Origin: Ralstonia pickettii DTP0602
GTDB lineage: Bacteria; Pseudomonadota; Gammaproteobacteria; Burkholderiales; Burkholderiaceae
Assembly: GCA_000471925.1 (NCBI GenBank)
Contig: CP006668.1
Span: forward strand, 186,001 to 250,000
Length of the DNA: 64,000 bases
Direction: 5' to 3'
Every line of letters begins with the position of its first letter. The stretch's first letter is position 1. Below the pieces are notes generated by a model, which worked only from the letters and a program-made list of their open reading frames with translations, was not told the origin of the DNA and ran no database searches. This document shows positions 44,281 through 54,569 of the stretch, piece after piece. The translations under genes were made by a program, and so were the position numbers.

Positions 44281-44309
44281 ATTATAACGGGGTAGGGACG
44301 CCCTGCAAA
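44281..44309 (-). promoter_or_regulatory. Sigma-70 promoter of the H-NS gene
   Basis: On the minus strand TTTGCA, 17 bases, TATAAT, giving a 5' leader of about 90 bases. The 577-base gap 44184-44760 also holds the sigma-28-like site at 44646 and otherwise shows no gene. Confidence 0.5.
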
Positions 44310-44645
44310 TCCCGCTCCGCTTATCCGGCGCCGTTTTTGCGAAAAATCTTGATGCCGATATTGGTGTGAACTTTCGGTGTCAATGTGGGTCGCCGTTTTT
44401 CCGTCGCGCTGCCATGCCTTCGGTGCGGCAGCGAAACCTCTGCACATAAAGAGTGCTTTGTGTCTGAGCCAAGTGCGAGCCATGCCGGAGACCGCCACGG
44501 AGCCCCACGCTAAAATCAAATCGCCATAATCGACAGCCCCACGGCAGAAAGCGCGTTTCCGCCCGCACTGCAGCAAAAACACTGTGCCGGATAACCGACA
44601 TGGGAGCAATTCCCGCGGATTTTGCCCGGTGGCCGGTGCGTTTGC

Positions 44646-44673
44646 TCAAGGATGAGAAGGGCTTCGCCGTTAT
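44646..44673 (+). promoter_or_regulatory. Sigma-28 (FliA)-like promoter of the first chemoreceptor
   Basis: TCAA-N16-GCCGTTAT about 90 bases before the chemoreceptor start. Seven of the eight -10 positions agree with GCCGATAA except two; spacing equals that of the site at 48623. Confidence 0.45.
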
Positions 44674-44760
44674 CCGGGCAGGGCGGATCGTCGGAGTGTC
44701 GGTCCTGCCGTACCGGGGCCAGGGGTCGGCCTTGTGGATTGCTCACAGTCTCCTTTCATC

Positions 44761-46530
44761 ATGTCTTTCCAAAACAATATCCAGATCAAGACCCTGCTAC
44801 GGGGCGCCATGGGAATGCTGTCGTTGCTGCTGCTGCTGGTCGGGGGGGCGGGGCTGCACGGGATATCGCAAAGCAACGAAGCGCTCAGGGAGACTTATTC
44901 GATCCAGCTGGCATCGACCGCCGCGCTGAGCGACGCCATGCTGGCTACCACGCGCATGCGGCTGGCGCTGGACCGCAACGTCATGCAGGGCGAGCAGGAT
45001 GACCCCAAGGTCAACGTAGACCGCTCCAAGGTATTCGTGGAAGCCTCGGAAGCGGCCTGGAAGCGCTACACCAGCCTGCCGCAGCACGACCAGGAGAAGC
45101 CGCTGGCCGCCGAACTGGACAAGCGTCGCCAGGCCTTCATGGAGCAGGGCGTGCTGCCGCTGCAGGCGGCCGCGCTCGCAGGCAACCAGGAAGAGGCGGT
45201 ACGGCTGGCGAAGAAGGTGCTGCCTGACCTGCAGCGCAGCATGTCGGCCGCGCACGAGAAGCTGCAGAAATTCCTGATGGAAACCGGCCAGGCCAATTTC
45301 GACGCCGCACAGGCCAGCTACGAGCGCATCCGCATGCTCGCGGTCGCGCTGATCGTGCTGGGGCTGGTGGTGGCGGCGCTGTGCACCTTCACGCTCAACC
45401 GTGCCATCGTCACGCCGGTGGCGGAAGCGCTCGCCGTATTCGAGCGCATCGCCCGTGGCGACCTGACCTCGCGCATCACCAGCATCTCGAAGAACGAGGT
45501 CGGCCGCATGATGCAGGCGCTGGCCGCGATGCAGGCGAGCCTGTCGGGCATCGTCGCCGAGGTGCGCACCGGCGCCGATTCGATGGCGTCGGCCACGCAG
45601 CAGATTTCCACCGGCAACCTGGACCTGTCGCAGCGCACCGAGGAACAGGCCTCGTCGCTGGAGCAGACCGCCGCCAGCATGGAAGAGCTGACCACGGTGG
45701 TGCGCCAGAACGCCGACAACGCGCGCCAGGCCGGCGTGCTGGCCAACGAGGCCTCGCAGATCGCGCTCAAGGGCGGCGACGTGGTGGGCCGCGTGGTCGA
45801 TACCATGAACGAGATCAACGGCGCCTCGCGCAAGGTGGTCGAGATCATCAGCGTGATCGAGGGCATTGCCTTCCAGACCAATATCCTGGCGCTGAACGCG
45901 GCGGTGGAAGCCGCCCGCGCCGGCGAGCAGGGCCGCGGCTTTGCCGTGGTGGCGGGCGAGGTGCGCAGCCTGGCGCAGCGCTCGGCGTCGGCAGCCAAGG
46001 AGATCGAGGCGCTGATCGGCGAGTCGGGCCAGCGCGTGGAGAGCGGCACCAGACTGGTGGCCGAAGCCGGGCAGACCATGGGCGAGATCGTCCAGGCGGT
46101 GCGCCGCGTGACTGACATCATGAACGAGATCGGCGCCGCTTCGCTGGAGCAGACCACCGGCATCGAGCAGGTCAACCAGGCGGTGAACCAGATGGACGAG
46201 GTCACGCAGCAGAACGCCGCGCTGGTGGAAGAGGCCGCCGCGGCGGCCGGGGCGCTGGAAGAGCAAGCCCGGAAGCTGAAGAACGTGGTATCGGTGTTCA
46301 CCCTCGGTGCGGGGGCTGGCGCGGTTGGCGGCCGGGTTGCCGCCAGCAGCCGGACCTCGGCCGCGGCAGCGCGCACCGCGCCGGCGCTCGGCCCGGCGGC
46401 CGCCATGGTGGCTGCTCCCGCGGCCGCCGCATCGCGCGCCGCCAGCGCCCGCCAGGCGCCCGTTGCCCGACCCGCAGTCCGCCCGGCAGCCGCCACGGCA
46501 GGTGGCGCCGACGACTGGAGCGCGTTCTGA
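44761..46530 (+). CDS. Methyl-accepting chemotaxis protein with W-x-x-F tail
   Basis: A 589-residue Tsr-type receptor. TM1 is near 16-36, a periplasmic four-helix-bundle sensor near 37-188, TM2 near 189-212, HAMP near 213-265, then the signalling hairpin with the conserved tip [19 protein letters not shown]. After an Ala-rich linker the protein ends D-D-W-S-A-F, an x-W-x-x-F pentapeptide that in enteric receptors binds CheR and CheB. The ATG at 44761 begins M-S-F-Q-N; an upstream GTG at 44734 is unlikely. Confidence 0.93.
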   Translation: MSFQNNIQIKTLLRGAMGMLSLLLLLVGGAGLHGISQSNEALRETYSIQLASTAALSDAMLATTRMRLALDRNVMQGEQDDPKVNVDRSKVFVEASEAAWKRYTSLPQHDQEKPLAAELDKRRQAFMEQGVLPLQAAALAGNQEEAVRLAKKVLPDLQRSMSAAHEKLQKFLMETGQANFDAAQASYERIRMLAVALIVLGLVVAALCTFTLNRAIVTPVAEALAVFERIARGDLTSRITSISKNEVGRMMQALAAMQASLSGIVAEVRTGADSMASATQQISTGNLDLSQRTEEQASSLEQTAASMEELTTVVRQNADNARQAGVLANEASQIALKGGDVVGRVVDTMNEINGASRKVVEIISVIEGIAFQTNILALNAAVEAARAGEQGRGFAVVAGEVRSLAQRSASAAKEIEALIGESGQRVESGTRLVAEAGQTMGEIVQAVRRVTDIMNEIGAASLEQTTGIEQVNQAVNQMDEVTQQNAALVEEAAAAAGALEEQARKLKNVVSVFTLGAGAGAVGGRVAASSRTSAAAARTAPALGPAAAMVAAPAAAASRAASARQAPVARPAVRPAAATAGGADDWSAF

Positions 46531-46644
46531 TCGCGTCGTCCTGAGTATTGTCTTGTTCACACGACGACCGCAAGATGCCATGATGCGGGGTTTGCCCCGC
46601 GTCCGGTTCGTCTTCGCGCATACTTTTCTCCACCGCGCAGCCCA

Positions 46645-48606
46645 ATGATTGTCCTGAGTTCCGTCCTGTTGCTGCTTGCCGCCCTGCTGGGCGTGGCCGC
46701 CGCCCTCGGTGTCCGCGCCGGGCGGGCGGACCAGGGAGCCGGAAGCCGGTCGCTGCGCGCGCTGAGCTGGTCGGCGGCGCTTCTGTCGCAGCTGACCATC
46801 AGCCTGCCCGTGGTGGTGGTGGTGTTTTCCGGCAGCCTGCCAGTCGCCAACGACACCGCGCAACTGGCCGTCAGCTTTGCCGCCGCCGCCGCGGCCACCA
46901 CCGCCGTCAAGCTGCTGGCGCAGTGGCTGCGCCAGGGCACCCGGCTGTGGCGCGGCGCTGCGGTCATGGCCGTGGTGGCCGGCGCCGGCCTGGTGGCGGC
47001 GGCCGGCACGCACCTGGGCCGTGCCTGCGGCGCCGGCACGGTCACGGCGCGCCACTGCATCGACGCCGCCGGCCTGCCGCACCCGGCCTGGCTGGCCGGC
47101 GCGCTGACCGCGCTGTGCGCGCTGATGTTCGTCATCCACCGGGCCCAGTCGCGCGGCTGGTTGCCGGCACCGGCGCGTAGTGAAGCCGACCTGGCCGCGG
47201 AGGCCCCCGACGAACTCCCCGTGCACCGGCTGGCCGAGCCGCGCCAGGTGCGCCGCGGCGCGCGCATCCCGGGCCGGCTCACGGTGCGGGCCGCCGCGCG
47301 CGGGCAGGGCACGGTGGGCGAGTACAGCGTCGCCACGGTGATGCCTGACCGGGTCGCCTTCGGCCGTTGGCTGGACCAGGCCATCGCGCAGGCGCGGCTG
47401 GCCGAGACCGGTTGCGCGGTGCTGCTGATCCATATTGCCGACTACCGCGAGGTCGACGAGGTCTTCGAGATCCGCGCCGACGATATCCTGGCCCAGGACG
47501 CCGGCGCGCTGGCGCAGGCCGTGCTCGAGCCGCATGACTTCCTGGCCCGGCTGGCGCGCGACGAGTTTGCCGTGGGCGTGCCCGAGCTGGTCCACCACGG
47601 CCGCGCGCAGGAGCTGGGCTCGCGCATGCTGGGCTCGCTGGCCGAGTTCATTGCCGCGCGCGGCCTGCAGATGCAGATCGGCGTCAATATCGGCATCGCC
47701 ATCTACCCGCGCGACGCGCAGACCTCCGAGGCGCTGATGCAGGCCGCCCGCGTCAGCCTGGCCGAGGCGCGCGAAAGCGGTTCGAACCAGGTGCGCCTGT
47801 TCAACAGCGCCGCCGGCGAGCGCGCGCGCCGCACCCGCGTGATCCGGCGCGACCTGTGGCTGGCGATCCAGGACGATGCGCTGTCGCTGCAGTTCCAGCC
47901 CAAATACGACGCCCGCCGCCGCACGCTGGTCGGCGCCGAGGCGCTGTGCCGCTGGCGCCATCCGGCGCTCGGCCAGGTCAGCCCGGCCGAGTTCATCACC
48001 GTGGCCGAGCAGTCCGGCCAGATCGACAAGCTCGACGACTGGGTGTTGACCAGCGTCTGCCGCCAGGTGCGCCTGTGGCAGGACGCCGGCCTGCCCACGG
48101 TGCCGGTGGCGATCAACGTCTCGGGGCTGCGCTTTGCCAGCCGCAACTTCCCGCAGTACCTGCTCGAGCAGATCCACCAGCACGACATCCCGCCCTCGGC
48201 GATCACGCTGGAGATCACTGAGACCGCGGCGATGAAGGACATCGGCAAGTCGCTGGAGACCCTGGCCGAGCTGCAGTCGCTCGGCATCCAGGTGGCGCTG
48301 GACGACTTCGGCAGCGGCTATTCGAGCCTGGGCTACCTCAAGCGCCTGCGCGTGGGCACGCTCAAGATCGACCGCACGCTGATCGGCGGGCTCGATACCG
48401 ATGCGCAGGGCCGCGCCATCGTCGGCTCGATGGTGGCGCTGGCGCACGAGCTGCGCATGAAGGTGGTGGCCGAGGGCGTGGAGTCGGCCTCGCAGCTGGA
48501 GATCCTCAACGAGATGGGTTGCGACGAGGTGCAGGGCTACCTGCTGTCGCTGCCGCTGGATACCGCCGGGTTTGCCGATGCGCTGCGCGCGCTGAAGGGG
48601 GAGTGA
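46645..48606 (+). CDS. Membrane EAL protein with degenerate GGDEF
   Basis: A 653-residue protein: about five membrane segments in residues 1-165, a GGDEF-like domain near 230-385 and an EAL domain near 395-645. The GGDEF site reads L-A-R-D-E-F, so cyclase activity is unlikely. The EAL domain is complete: E-A-L-C-R-W, N-V-S-G, E-I-T-E-T, D-D-F-G-S-G-Y-S-S, K-I-D-R and E-G-V-E. It therefore probably degrades cyclic di-GMP, fitting its place among motility genes, which low c-di-GMP favours. Confidence 0.9.
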   Translation: MIVLSSVLLLLAALLGVAAALGVRAGRADQGAGSRSLRALSWSAALLSQLTISLPVVVVVFSGSLPVANDTAQLAVSFAAAAAATTAVKLLAQWLRQGTRLWRGAAVMAVVAGAGLVAAAGTHLGRACGAGTVTARHCIDAAGLPHPAWLAGALTALCALMFVIHRAQSRGWLPAPARSEADLAAEAPDELPVHRLAEPRQVRRGARIPGRLTVRAAARGQGTVGEYSVATVMPDRVAFGRWLDQAIAQARLAETGCAVLLIHIADYREVDEVFEIRADDILAQDAGALAQAVLEPHDFLARLARDEFAVGVPELVHHGRAQELGSRMLGSLAEFIAARGLQMQIGVNIGIAIYPRDAQTSEALMQAARVSLAEARESGSNQVRLFNSAAGERARRTRVIRRDLWLAIQDDALSLQFQPKYDARRRTLVGAEALCRWRHPALGQVSPAEFITVAEQSGQIDKLDDWVLTSVCRQVRLWQDAGLPTVPVAINVSGLRFASRNFPQYLLEQIHQHDIPPSAITLEITETAAMKDIGKSLETLAELQSLGIQVALDDFGSGYSSLGYLKRLRVGTLKIDRTLIGGLDTDAQGRAIVGSMVALAHELRMKVVAEGVESASQLEILNEMGCDEVQGYLLSLPLDTAGFADALRALKGE

Positions 48607-48622
48607 GGCGGGCGGCGCCGGC

Positions 48623-48650
48623 TAAAGAACGCCGGCCGCGCTGCCGATAA
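48623..48650 (+). promoter_or_regulatory. Sigma-28 (FliA)-like promoter of the response regulator
   Basis: CTAAAG at 48622 and a perfect GCCGATAA at 48643-48650, with 16 bases between TAAA and GCCG (15 in Escherichia coli). It lies about 125 bases before the response regulator, whose start follows GGAGG. Confidence 0.65.
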
Positions 48651-48775
48651 CGACGCTGGCAGCGGCTCAGCCCTGAGGACTGGTTCTCGGGCCGGCCCGT
48701 CCGTCGCCGTCCGCGCCGTCCACGCTGCCAAACTTCCAGGCGGATCAACCGAGCCCTGCAAACCGGAGGCGTCCC

Positions 48776-49168
48776 ATGTCATCGCCCAGCATCCTCGTCG
48801 TCGACGATTCCCCTTCGCTTCGCCGCATGATCGGCGCGTGCCTGCGCGCCGGCGGGTTCGATGTCACCGAGGCCGCCGATGGCGACCAGGCGCATGCGCT
48901 CGCTGCCGGCGCCAGCTTCGGCATGCTGGTCACCGACCAGGTCATGCCGGGGATGGACGGCCTCACGCTGATCCGCAGCCTGCGCGCCACCGAACGCTAC
49001 GCGCGCATCCCGATCCTGATGCTGACCACCGAGCATGACGGCAGCATCCGCGCACAGGCGCGCGCCGCCGGCGCCTCGGGCTTCCTGCCCAAGCCCTTCG
49101 ATCCGGATGAACTGATGCAGGCCGTGGCCGCGCTGCTGGCGCCCCCGCACCCCTCCACGGAAGGGTAA
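48776..49168 (+). CDS. Stand-alone CheY-like response regulator
   Basis: A 130-residue single-receiver protein. The acidic pair is Asp10-Asp11, the phosphorylation site Asp54 (V-T-D-Q-V-M-P-G-M-D-G), the switch Thr84 (L-T-T-E) and Lys106 (P-K-P-F). It is a paralogue of the CheY at 63112 but lacks its N-x-[RK] features, so it may act as a phosphate sink or link to another output. It is preceded by a sigma-28-like promoter and followed by a cheW gene. Confidence 0.9.
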   Translation: MSSPSILVVDDSPSLRRMIGACLRAGGFDVTEAADGDQAHALAAGASFGMLVTDQVMPGMDGLTLIRSLRATERYARIPILMLTTEHDGSIRAQARAAGASGFLPKPFDPDELMQAVAALLAPPHPSTEG

Positions 49169-49309
49169 GGAAAGCGCGGCGTCGCCCTTCAGTCACCCCG
49201 CCTGGCTGCCGTAAACACTGGTGGGCGAAGTCACGCCCCGGCGCCCGCCAGCGGCCACTGCCGCCGCAGCGCCAGAAAACCAGCATCAGCCAAATTTGGG
49301 GGCTAGACG

Positions 49310-49786
49310 ATGAAGCACATCGACAAGGCAGACGGCGCGGTGGAAGAATTCCTGGCCTTTACGCTCGGGCGGGAGGAATACGGCATCGACATCCTGAAGG
49401 TCCAGGAAATCCGCGGCTACGAGTCCGTCACCCAGATTGCCAATGCGCCGGACTACATCAAGGGCGTGATCAACCTGCGCGGCATCATCGTGCCGATCAT
49501 CGACCTGCGCATCAAGTTCCGCCAGCAGAAGGTCAGCTACGACCAGTACACCGTGGTCATCATCGTCGACCTCAACGACCGCACCACCGGCATCGTAGTG
49601 GACGGCGTGTCCGACGTGCTGACGCTCACGGCCGCGCAGATCAAGCCCACGCCGCACTTCTCCGGCGAACTGGCCACCGATTACATCCGCGGGCTCGGCT
49701 CGGTCGAGCAACGCATGCTGATCCTGGTCGATATCGAGAAGCTGCTCAATACCGAAGAACTGGCGGCGCTCGAAGCCGTGTCCTGA
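49310..49786 (+). CDS. cheW: CheW coupling protein, first copy
   Basis: A 158-residue CheW ([46 protein letters not shown]). It couples receptors to CheA. Clearly paralogous to the copy at 59821; this one lies with the receptors and may be the coupler for them. A weaker possible sigma-28 site (TCAG-N15-GCCGTAAA, 49189) lies upstream. Confidence 0.93.
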   Translation: MKHIDKADGAVEEFLAFTLGREEYGIDILKVQEIRGYESVTQIANAPDYIKGVINLRGIIVPIIDLRIKFRQQKVSYDQYTVVIIVDLNDRTTGIVVDGVSDVLTLTAAQIKPTPHFSGELATDYIRGLGSVEQRMLILVDIEKLLNTEELAALEAVS

Positions 49787-49917
49787 TTCCTGTCTTACCG
49801 CTTTCTCCGCCCCCGCCGTCCGGCCGCCGAACCACGCCAGCCGGATCGAAACCGCCCGGGGCCTGGCGCGCCATCCCACCGTGCATGGCTGCTCCCGGGC
49901 AAGCAGTACTGTCATAG

Positions 49918-51567
49918 ATGCGAAACAACCAACCCGTCACGCAGCGCGAACACCAGCTCTCCCCGTCGGACTACCTGATCTCGCGCACGGACCTCAAGGG
50001 CCGTATCACCTTTGCCAACCGCGCCTTCATCGAGGCCAGCGGCTATCCGGCCGAGGAACTGCTGGGCGCGCCGCACAACCTGGTGCGCCACCCCGACATG
50101 CCGCCGGAAGCGTTCGCCGACCTGTGGCAGAACCTGGAAGCCGGCCGCAGCTGGATGGGCGTGGTCAAGAACCGCCGCAAGAACGGCGACTTCTACTGGG
50201 TCAGCGCGACCGTCACGCCCACGCGCGTGGACGGCCGCGTGGTGGGCTACACCTCGGTGCGCTCGATGGCGACGCGCGAGCAGGTCGAGGCCGCAGGCGC
50301 CGCGTATGCGCGTTTTCGCGCGGGCCGCGCGGCGGGGCTGGCGATCCGCGACGGCGCGGTGGTGCGCACCGGCCTGGCCGGGCTGGTGCAGCGACTGCTG
50401 CGCATGAACCTGAAGCGCCGCATCCTGTGGGCGCAGGCCGGCGGGCTGGTGTGGTTCCTGGCGGCATTGGCAGCGGTTGAGATCCTCGACAAGGAAGGCG
50501 CTGCAGTGCTGCGCCCGTGGCTGTGGAGCGGCTTTGCGCTGGCGCTGGCGACGTCGTTCGCGGCCGGCACCATGCTGCTGGCACGCGTGAACCGGCCGGT
50601 GCGCGACATGCTGGACTTTGCGCTGCGCATGGGCGCGGGCGACCTGACCACCCGCTTCGAGCACCGCAGCAAGGACGAGATCGGTGCGCTGGCGCAGGCC
50701 ATGCAGACCATGCAGCGCAGCCTGCTGTCGGTGGTGCACGAGATCCAGGAAGGCATGGCGAGCATTGCCACGGCGACGCGCCAGGTGGCCGCGGGCAATA
50801 ACGACTTGTCGCAACGCACGGAGCAGCAGGCGGCTTCGCTGGAGCAGACCGCTTCGAGCATGGAAGAGCTGACCAGCACGGTGCGCCAGAACGCGGACAA
50901 CGCGCGGCAGGCCAGCGGCCTCGCTGCCAACGCTTCGGAAACCGCGCTGCGCGGTGGCGAAGTGGTAGGCCGCGTGGTGCACACCATGGACGAGATCAAC
51001 GATGCCTCGAAGAAGATCGTCGACATCATCGGCGTGATCGAAGGCATCGCCTTCCAGACCAATATCCTGGCGCTGAACGCCGCGGTGGAAGCCGCGCGTG
51101 CCGGCGAGCAGGGCCGTGGCTTTGCCGTGGTCGCGGGCGAGGTGCGCGGCCTGGCGCAGCGCAGCGCCAACGCCGCCAAGGAAATCAAGGGCCTGATCGG
51201 CGATACCGTGGAGCGCGTGGACAACGGGTCGGCGCTGGTGGGCCAGGCCGGCAAGACCATGGACGAGATCGTGCAGGCCGTGAAGTCCGTGACCGACATC
51301 ATGGGCGAGATCAGCGCGGCCTCGGCCGAGCAGAGTTCCGGCATCGAACAGGTCAACCAGGCCGTGGCGCAGATGGACGAGGGCACGCAGCAGAACGCGG
51401 CGCTGGTGGAAGAGACTGCCGCCGCCGCAGGTTCGCTCGAAGAGCAATCGCTGCGCCTGCGCGATGCCATCGCCACGTTCCGCGTCAGCATGCAGGCCGA
51501 GGTGAGGCCGCAGCGTAAGAAGAGCATCGAGCGCGCCGACGCCGTTCAATCACTGGCACGGGCCTAG
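49918..51567 (+). CDS. Aer-type PAS chemoreceptor
   Basis: A 549-residue receptor with no periplasmic domain. An N-terminal PAS domain (about 15-125; [23 protein letters not shown]) resembles the FAD-binding PAS of Aer, followed by a membrane anchor near 175-220, HAMP and the signalling hairpin. Such receptors sense oxygen or redox state. It lacks the W-x-x-F tail of its two neighbours. Its signalling half is nearly identical to that of the gene at 51678. Confidence 0.9.
   Translation: MRNNQPVTQREHQLSPSDYLISRTDLKGRITFANRAFIEASGYPAEELLGAPHNLVRHPDMPPEAFADLWQNLEAGRSWMGVVKNRRKNGDFYWVSATVTPTRVDGRVVGYTSVRSMATREQVEAAGAAYARFRAGRAAGLAIRDGAVVRTGLAGLVQRLLRMNLKRRILWAQAGGLVWFLAALAAVEILDKEGAAVLRPWLWSGFALALATSFAAGTMLLARVNRPVRDMLDFALRMGAGDLTTRFEHRSKDEIGALAQAMQTMQRSLLSVVHEIQEGMASIATATRQVAAGNNDLSQRTEQQAASLEQTASSMEELTSTVRQNADNARQASGLAANASETALRGGEVVGRVVHTMDEINDASKKIVDIIGVIEGIAFQTNILALNAAVEAARAGEQGRGFAVVAGEVRGLAQRSANAAKEIKGLIGDTVERVDNGSALVGQAGKTMDEIVQAVKSVTDIMGEISAASAEQSSGIEQVNQAVAQMDEGTQQNAALVEETAAAAGSLEEQSLRLRDAIATFRVSMQAEVRPQRKKSIERADAVQSLARA
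50791..51447 (+). repeat. Long direct repeat within receptor genes, copy 1
   Basis: About 657 bases, in frame and ungapped against 52548-53204 (offset 1757). The encoded signalling domains differ at only about 15 of 219 residues. Confidence 0.85.
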
Positions 51568-51677
51568 TGCGTTGCGCCAGGCCAGTCCGATCCGCAGGTG
51601 CGGGCAATGACCCGCATGCGCATAAAGCGGGCGCGGCATGCCGTGCCCGGGGCTTTCAGTAATAAGGGGGAGTTGCT

Positions 51678-53513
51678 ATGCATTGGTTCAATCAATTGCG
51701 CGTCACGACCAGGCTGGTTGCCGGATTCCTGGTCGTTGCCGTGATCGGCGCCGTGATGGGGCTGCTGGGCGTCATCAACATGGGGCGCATGGCCGACTGG
51801 ACCGGCAAGATCTACAACGGCGACCTGCAGGCGCTGAAGGCGGTGCAGGACGCCAACATCAACCTGGTCTATGCCAGCCGCTCGCAGATCGGGCTGCTGT
51901 CCGCATCGACCATGGGCGAGCGCGCGACCGAGAAGGAACAGATCGCCAAGTCGCTCGCGTTGATGGACGAGCGCATCCGCCAGGTGGTGGGCGCTTTCGA
52001 GCAGGCCGAGGGCAAGGCGTTGGTCAAGCAGTACCAGCAGCTGTCGCCGGTTTTCCGCGAGCGCATGAACAAGTACGTGGAGCTGGTCAGCAAGCAGCCG
52101 CTGGACACCTCGCAGTTCGAGAGCCAGGTGTTCTCCGAGAGCGCCGACCTGCTCAAGGACAGCCATGCGCTGGAAGAGGTTATGTTCAAGATGGTGAAGC
52201 GCCGCGACGACCGCGCCCGCAGCAACATGGAAGAAGCGCGCCGCGTCTATGACGCCACGCGCATCTGGATGCTGGGGCTGGTGCTGGGTGGCCTGGCGCT
52301 GTCGGTGCTGCTGGGCGTGTTCCTGGCGCGCGCGCTGTCGCGCCAGCTGGGCGGCGAGCCGGGCTATGCGGCGGAGATCGCCTCGCGTATCGCCGAGGGT
52401 GATTTCTCGTCGCCGGTGGCCACGCGCGCCGGCGACAAGAGCAGCCTGGTCTATGCAATGCAGCAGATGCAGCAGCAGCTCTCGCACATGGTGCGCGATT
52501 TCAAGGAGTCGGCGGAGTCGATCGGCACGGCCTCGCGTGAAATCGCAGCGGGCAACAACGACCTGTCGCAACGCACCGAGCAGCAGGCCGCGTCGCTGGA
52601 GGAAACCGCTTCCAGCATGGAAGAGCTGACCAGCACCGTGCGCCAGAACGCGGACAACGCGCGCCAGGCCAGCGGCCTGGCTGCCAATGCGTCGGAAACC
52701 GCGCTGCGCGGCGGCGAAGTGGTGGGGCGCGTGGTGCAGACCATGGACGAGATCAACGACGCCTCGAAGAAGATTGTCGACATCATCGGCGTGATCGAAG
52801 GCATTGCCTTCCAGACCAACATCCTTGCGCTGAACGCGGCGGTGGAAGCCGCGCGTGCCGGCGAACAGGGCCGTGGCTTCGCGGTAGTCGCAGGCGAAGT
52901 GCGCAGCCTGGCGCAACGCAGCGCCAATGCGGCCAAGGAAATCAAGGGCCTGATCGGGGATACGGTCGAGCGCGTCGACAACGGCTCGGCACTGGTGGGC
53001 CAGGCCGGCAAGACCATGGACGAGATCGTGCAGGCGGTGAAGCGCGTGACCGACATCATGGGCGAGATCAGCGCAGCCTCCGCCGAGCAGAGTTCCGGCA
53101 TCGAGCAGGTCAACCAGGCCGTGGCGCAGATGGATGAGGTGACGCAGCAGAACGCCGCACTGGTGGAAGAAGCCGCCGCAGCGGCCGGCGCGCTGGAAGA
53201 GCAGGCCAGCCGCCTGCAGGGCGCGGTGTCGATGTTCCGCCTGGCGGCCGAGGATGCGCAGGCTTCGTTCTCGCTGTCGTCTTCGCACTCATCCTCGTCG
53301 TCGTCCTCGTCGCAGGGCAAGGTCGGCGCCGTGCGTGCGGTCGCCTCGCGCAAGCGCACCGCCGCCGTGCCGGCCGTGGCAACGGCCGCAGCCGCCGGGG
53401 GCGAAGCCAACGACGTGGTCGATGCCGCCGCCGAGCCCCTGCGTCCCGCTGCCGCACGCACGCCGCGCCCCGCGCTGGCCGGTGCCGACAACGGCGACTG
53501 GAGCGCGTTCTGA
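51678..53513 (+). CDS. Methyl-accepting chemotaxis protein with W-x-x-F tail
   Basis: A 611-residue receptor: TM1 near 10-31, four-helix-bundle sensor near 35-190, TM2 near 192-213, HAMP, and a signalling domain nearly identical to that of the preceding receptor. A serine-rich stretch of coding TCG/TCC/TCT codons near residue 535 and an Ala-rich linker lead to the end G-D-W-S-A-F. AAGGGGGAG precedes the ATG. Confidence 0.93.
   Translation: MHWFNQLRVTTRLVAGFLVVAVIGAVMGLLGVINMGRMADWTGKIYNGDLQALKAVQDANINLVYASRSQIGLLSASTMGERATEKEQIAKSLALMDERIRQVVGAFEQAEGKALVKQYQQLSPVFRERMNKYVELVSKQPLDTSQFESQVFSESADLLKDSHALEEVMFKMVKRRDDRARSNMEEARRVYDATRIWMLGLVLGGLALSVLLGVFLARALSRQLGGEPGYAAEIASRIAEGDFSSPVATRAGDKSSLVYAMQQMQQQLSHMVRDFKESAESIGTASREIAAGNNDLSQRTEQQAASLEETASSMEELTSTVRQNADNARQASGLAANASETALRGGEVVGRVVQTMDEINDASKKIVDIIGVIEGIAFQTNILALNAAVEAARAGEQGRGFAVVAGEVRSLAQRSANAAKEIKGLIGDTVERVDNGSALVGQAGKTMDEIVQAVKRVTDIMGEISAASAEQSSGIEQVNQAVAQMDEVTQQNAALVEEAAAAAGALEEQASRLQGAVSMFRLAAEDAQASFSLSSSHSSSSSSSSQGKVGAVRAVASRKRTAAVPAVATAAAAGGEANDVVDAAAEPLRPAAARTPRPALAGADNGDWSAF
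52548..53204 (+). repeat. Long direct repeat within receptor genes, copy 2
   Basis: Partner of 50791-51447; see there. The repeat begins exactly at [10 protein letters not shown] and ends at E-E-Q, the helical hairpin boundaries. Confidence 0.85.
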
Positions 53514-53567
53514 TCCACCCAGAGAACCGGCAACAGCGGCCGCGCGGCGGCCCGGGATGGCAATGCA

Positions 53568-54302
53568 ATGACGACCGAGATCACCCTGGCCCTGCCGCAT
53601 GACGATGCCGCCCGGCTACGCAAGGAATTCGACCAGTTCATCGGGGTTTCCACCGGCCTGGACCGGGAGTTCCTGCCGCCCGAGTTCAACGACTTCCTGC
53701 GCGCCCGGCTGCTGCAGCATGACGGCCCGCTGACCGAGCGCGCGGTGACGCGGCTGTTGGCCGGCGGCGAGTATGGCTGGGCGCGGCGCGTGTTCGACAA
53801 GCAGTTGCCCAATGCCCTGGCCGCGCTGATGCGCGATGCACAGCGCTTCGGCTTTGGCCTGGCGGTGCAGCCTGAATGGACGGCGGAGCAGCGCCTTGCG
53901 CATGCGCGCGAATGGGCCGCGCAGGTGCTGACCGAATGCGGCGCCGACGCCGCCTTTACTGAAGCGCTGGCGACCCAGGTGGCGGCCTCGGCCGAAGATG
54001 TTCGCGTGCTGGAGGAGCGCATGCGCACGCCCGCGTGGCGGCTGGCGGAAAGCCTGCGCCAGCGCGCCTATGACCTGATGTACGCACTGCAGACCGAAGA
54101 GAATGAGGCCGCCGGCCGCGCGCGCGTGGGCGAGCTGCGCGGCATGCTGGGGCTGGCGCTGGAGTATGGCTCGGTGCAGCCCGAAGAAGCGTCGCGCGTG
54201 CTGGAGCAGGTGGAGCGCACGCGCCCGGCGTTGTTCCGTGAGGCGCCTGACGATGTGTTTACCCGGCTGGCGGCGTGGCTGCGCCGGATGTTCGGATCGT
54301 GA
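53568..54302 (+). CDS. Hypothetical helical protein next to flhDC
   Basis: A 244-residue soluble, mostly helical protein (L-R-K-E-F-D-Q-F-I near the start, Ala/Arg/Glu-rich helices, end W-L-R-R-M-F). No signal peptide or membrane span. It lies 54 bases after a receptor gene, on the same strand, and directly before flhDC, so a motility link is likely. I recognise no family. Codon use matches its neighbours. Confidence 0.65.
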   Translation: MTTEITLALPHDDAARLRKEFDQFIGVSTGLDREFLPPEFNDFLRARLLQHDGPLTERAVTRLLAGGEYGWARRVFDKQLPNALAALMRDAQRFGFGLAVQPEWTAEQRLAHAREWAAQVLTECGADAAFTEALATQVAASAEDVRVLEERMRTPAWRLAESLRQRAYDLMYALQTEENEAAGRARVGELRGMLGLALEYGSVQPEEASRVLEQVERTRPALFREAPDDVFTRLAAWLRRMFGS

Positions 54303-54538
54303 TGTGCGGTGATTTTTGGACGGCGATTTCGGAAACACGCGCCGTGAGCATCATGCGCGCCACTCGTCAATAGAGGAATCCAGCAGTCACCCGGGAACGG
54401 GTGTGGCGCGTTGGCGGATATGACCTTTGCTGAACAGCGTTGCGCGAAATCAAGTGACAGGCGTGTGACTTGTTACAAAATGCACGCGCTCCATGTCTGT
54501 TTCGCACGACATTTGCTTGCCCCCCGCGTAAGTAGGGA

Positions 54539-54568
54539 TTGGCATTCCAGGCAAATTGCCGATATAAA
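54539..54568 (+). promoter_or_regulatory. Sigma-70 promoter of flhDC
   Basis: TTGGCA, 18 bases, TATAAA, in an A/T-richer part of the 454-base gap before flhD. The leader would be about 180 bases long. The gap holds no other gene. Confidence 0.55.
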
Positions 54569-54569
54569 C

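Noticed and set aside
44587..44677. Inverted repeat CCGGATAAC ... GTTATCCGG, 73 bases apart
   Set aside because: Too far apart for a hairpin of note; one arm overlaps the sigma-28-like -10 region, so the match may be incidental.
44600..44929. A 109-codon plus-strand ORF between hns and the first chemoreceptor
   Set aside because: It overlaps the start of the receptor gene in another frame, has no Shine-Dalgarno and covers the sigma-28-like promoter.
44797..48447. A 1216-codon open frame on the minus strand
   Set aside because: Antisense shadow of the chemoreceptor and EAL genes, which have complete motifs; no start signal or domain.
49189..49215. TCAG-N15-GCCGTAAA before the first cheW
   Set aside because: Only six of eight -10 positions match and the -35 is poor; cheW can be read from the promoter at 48623.
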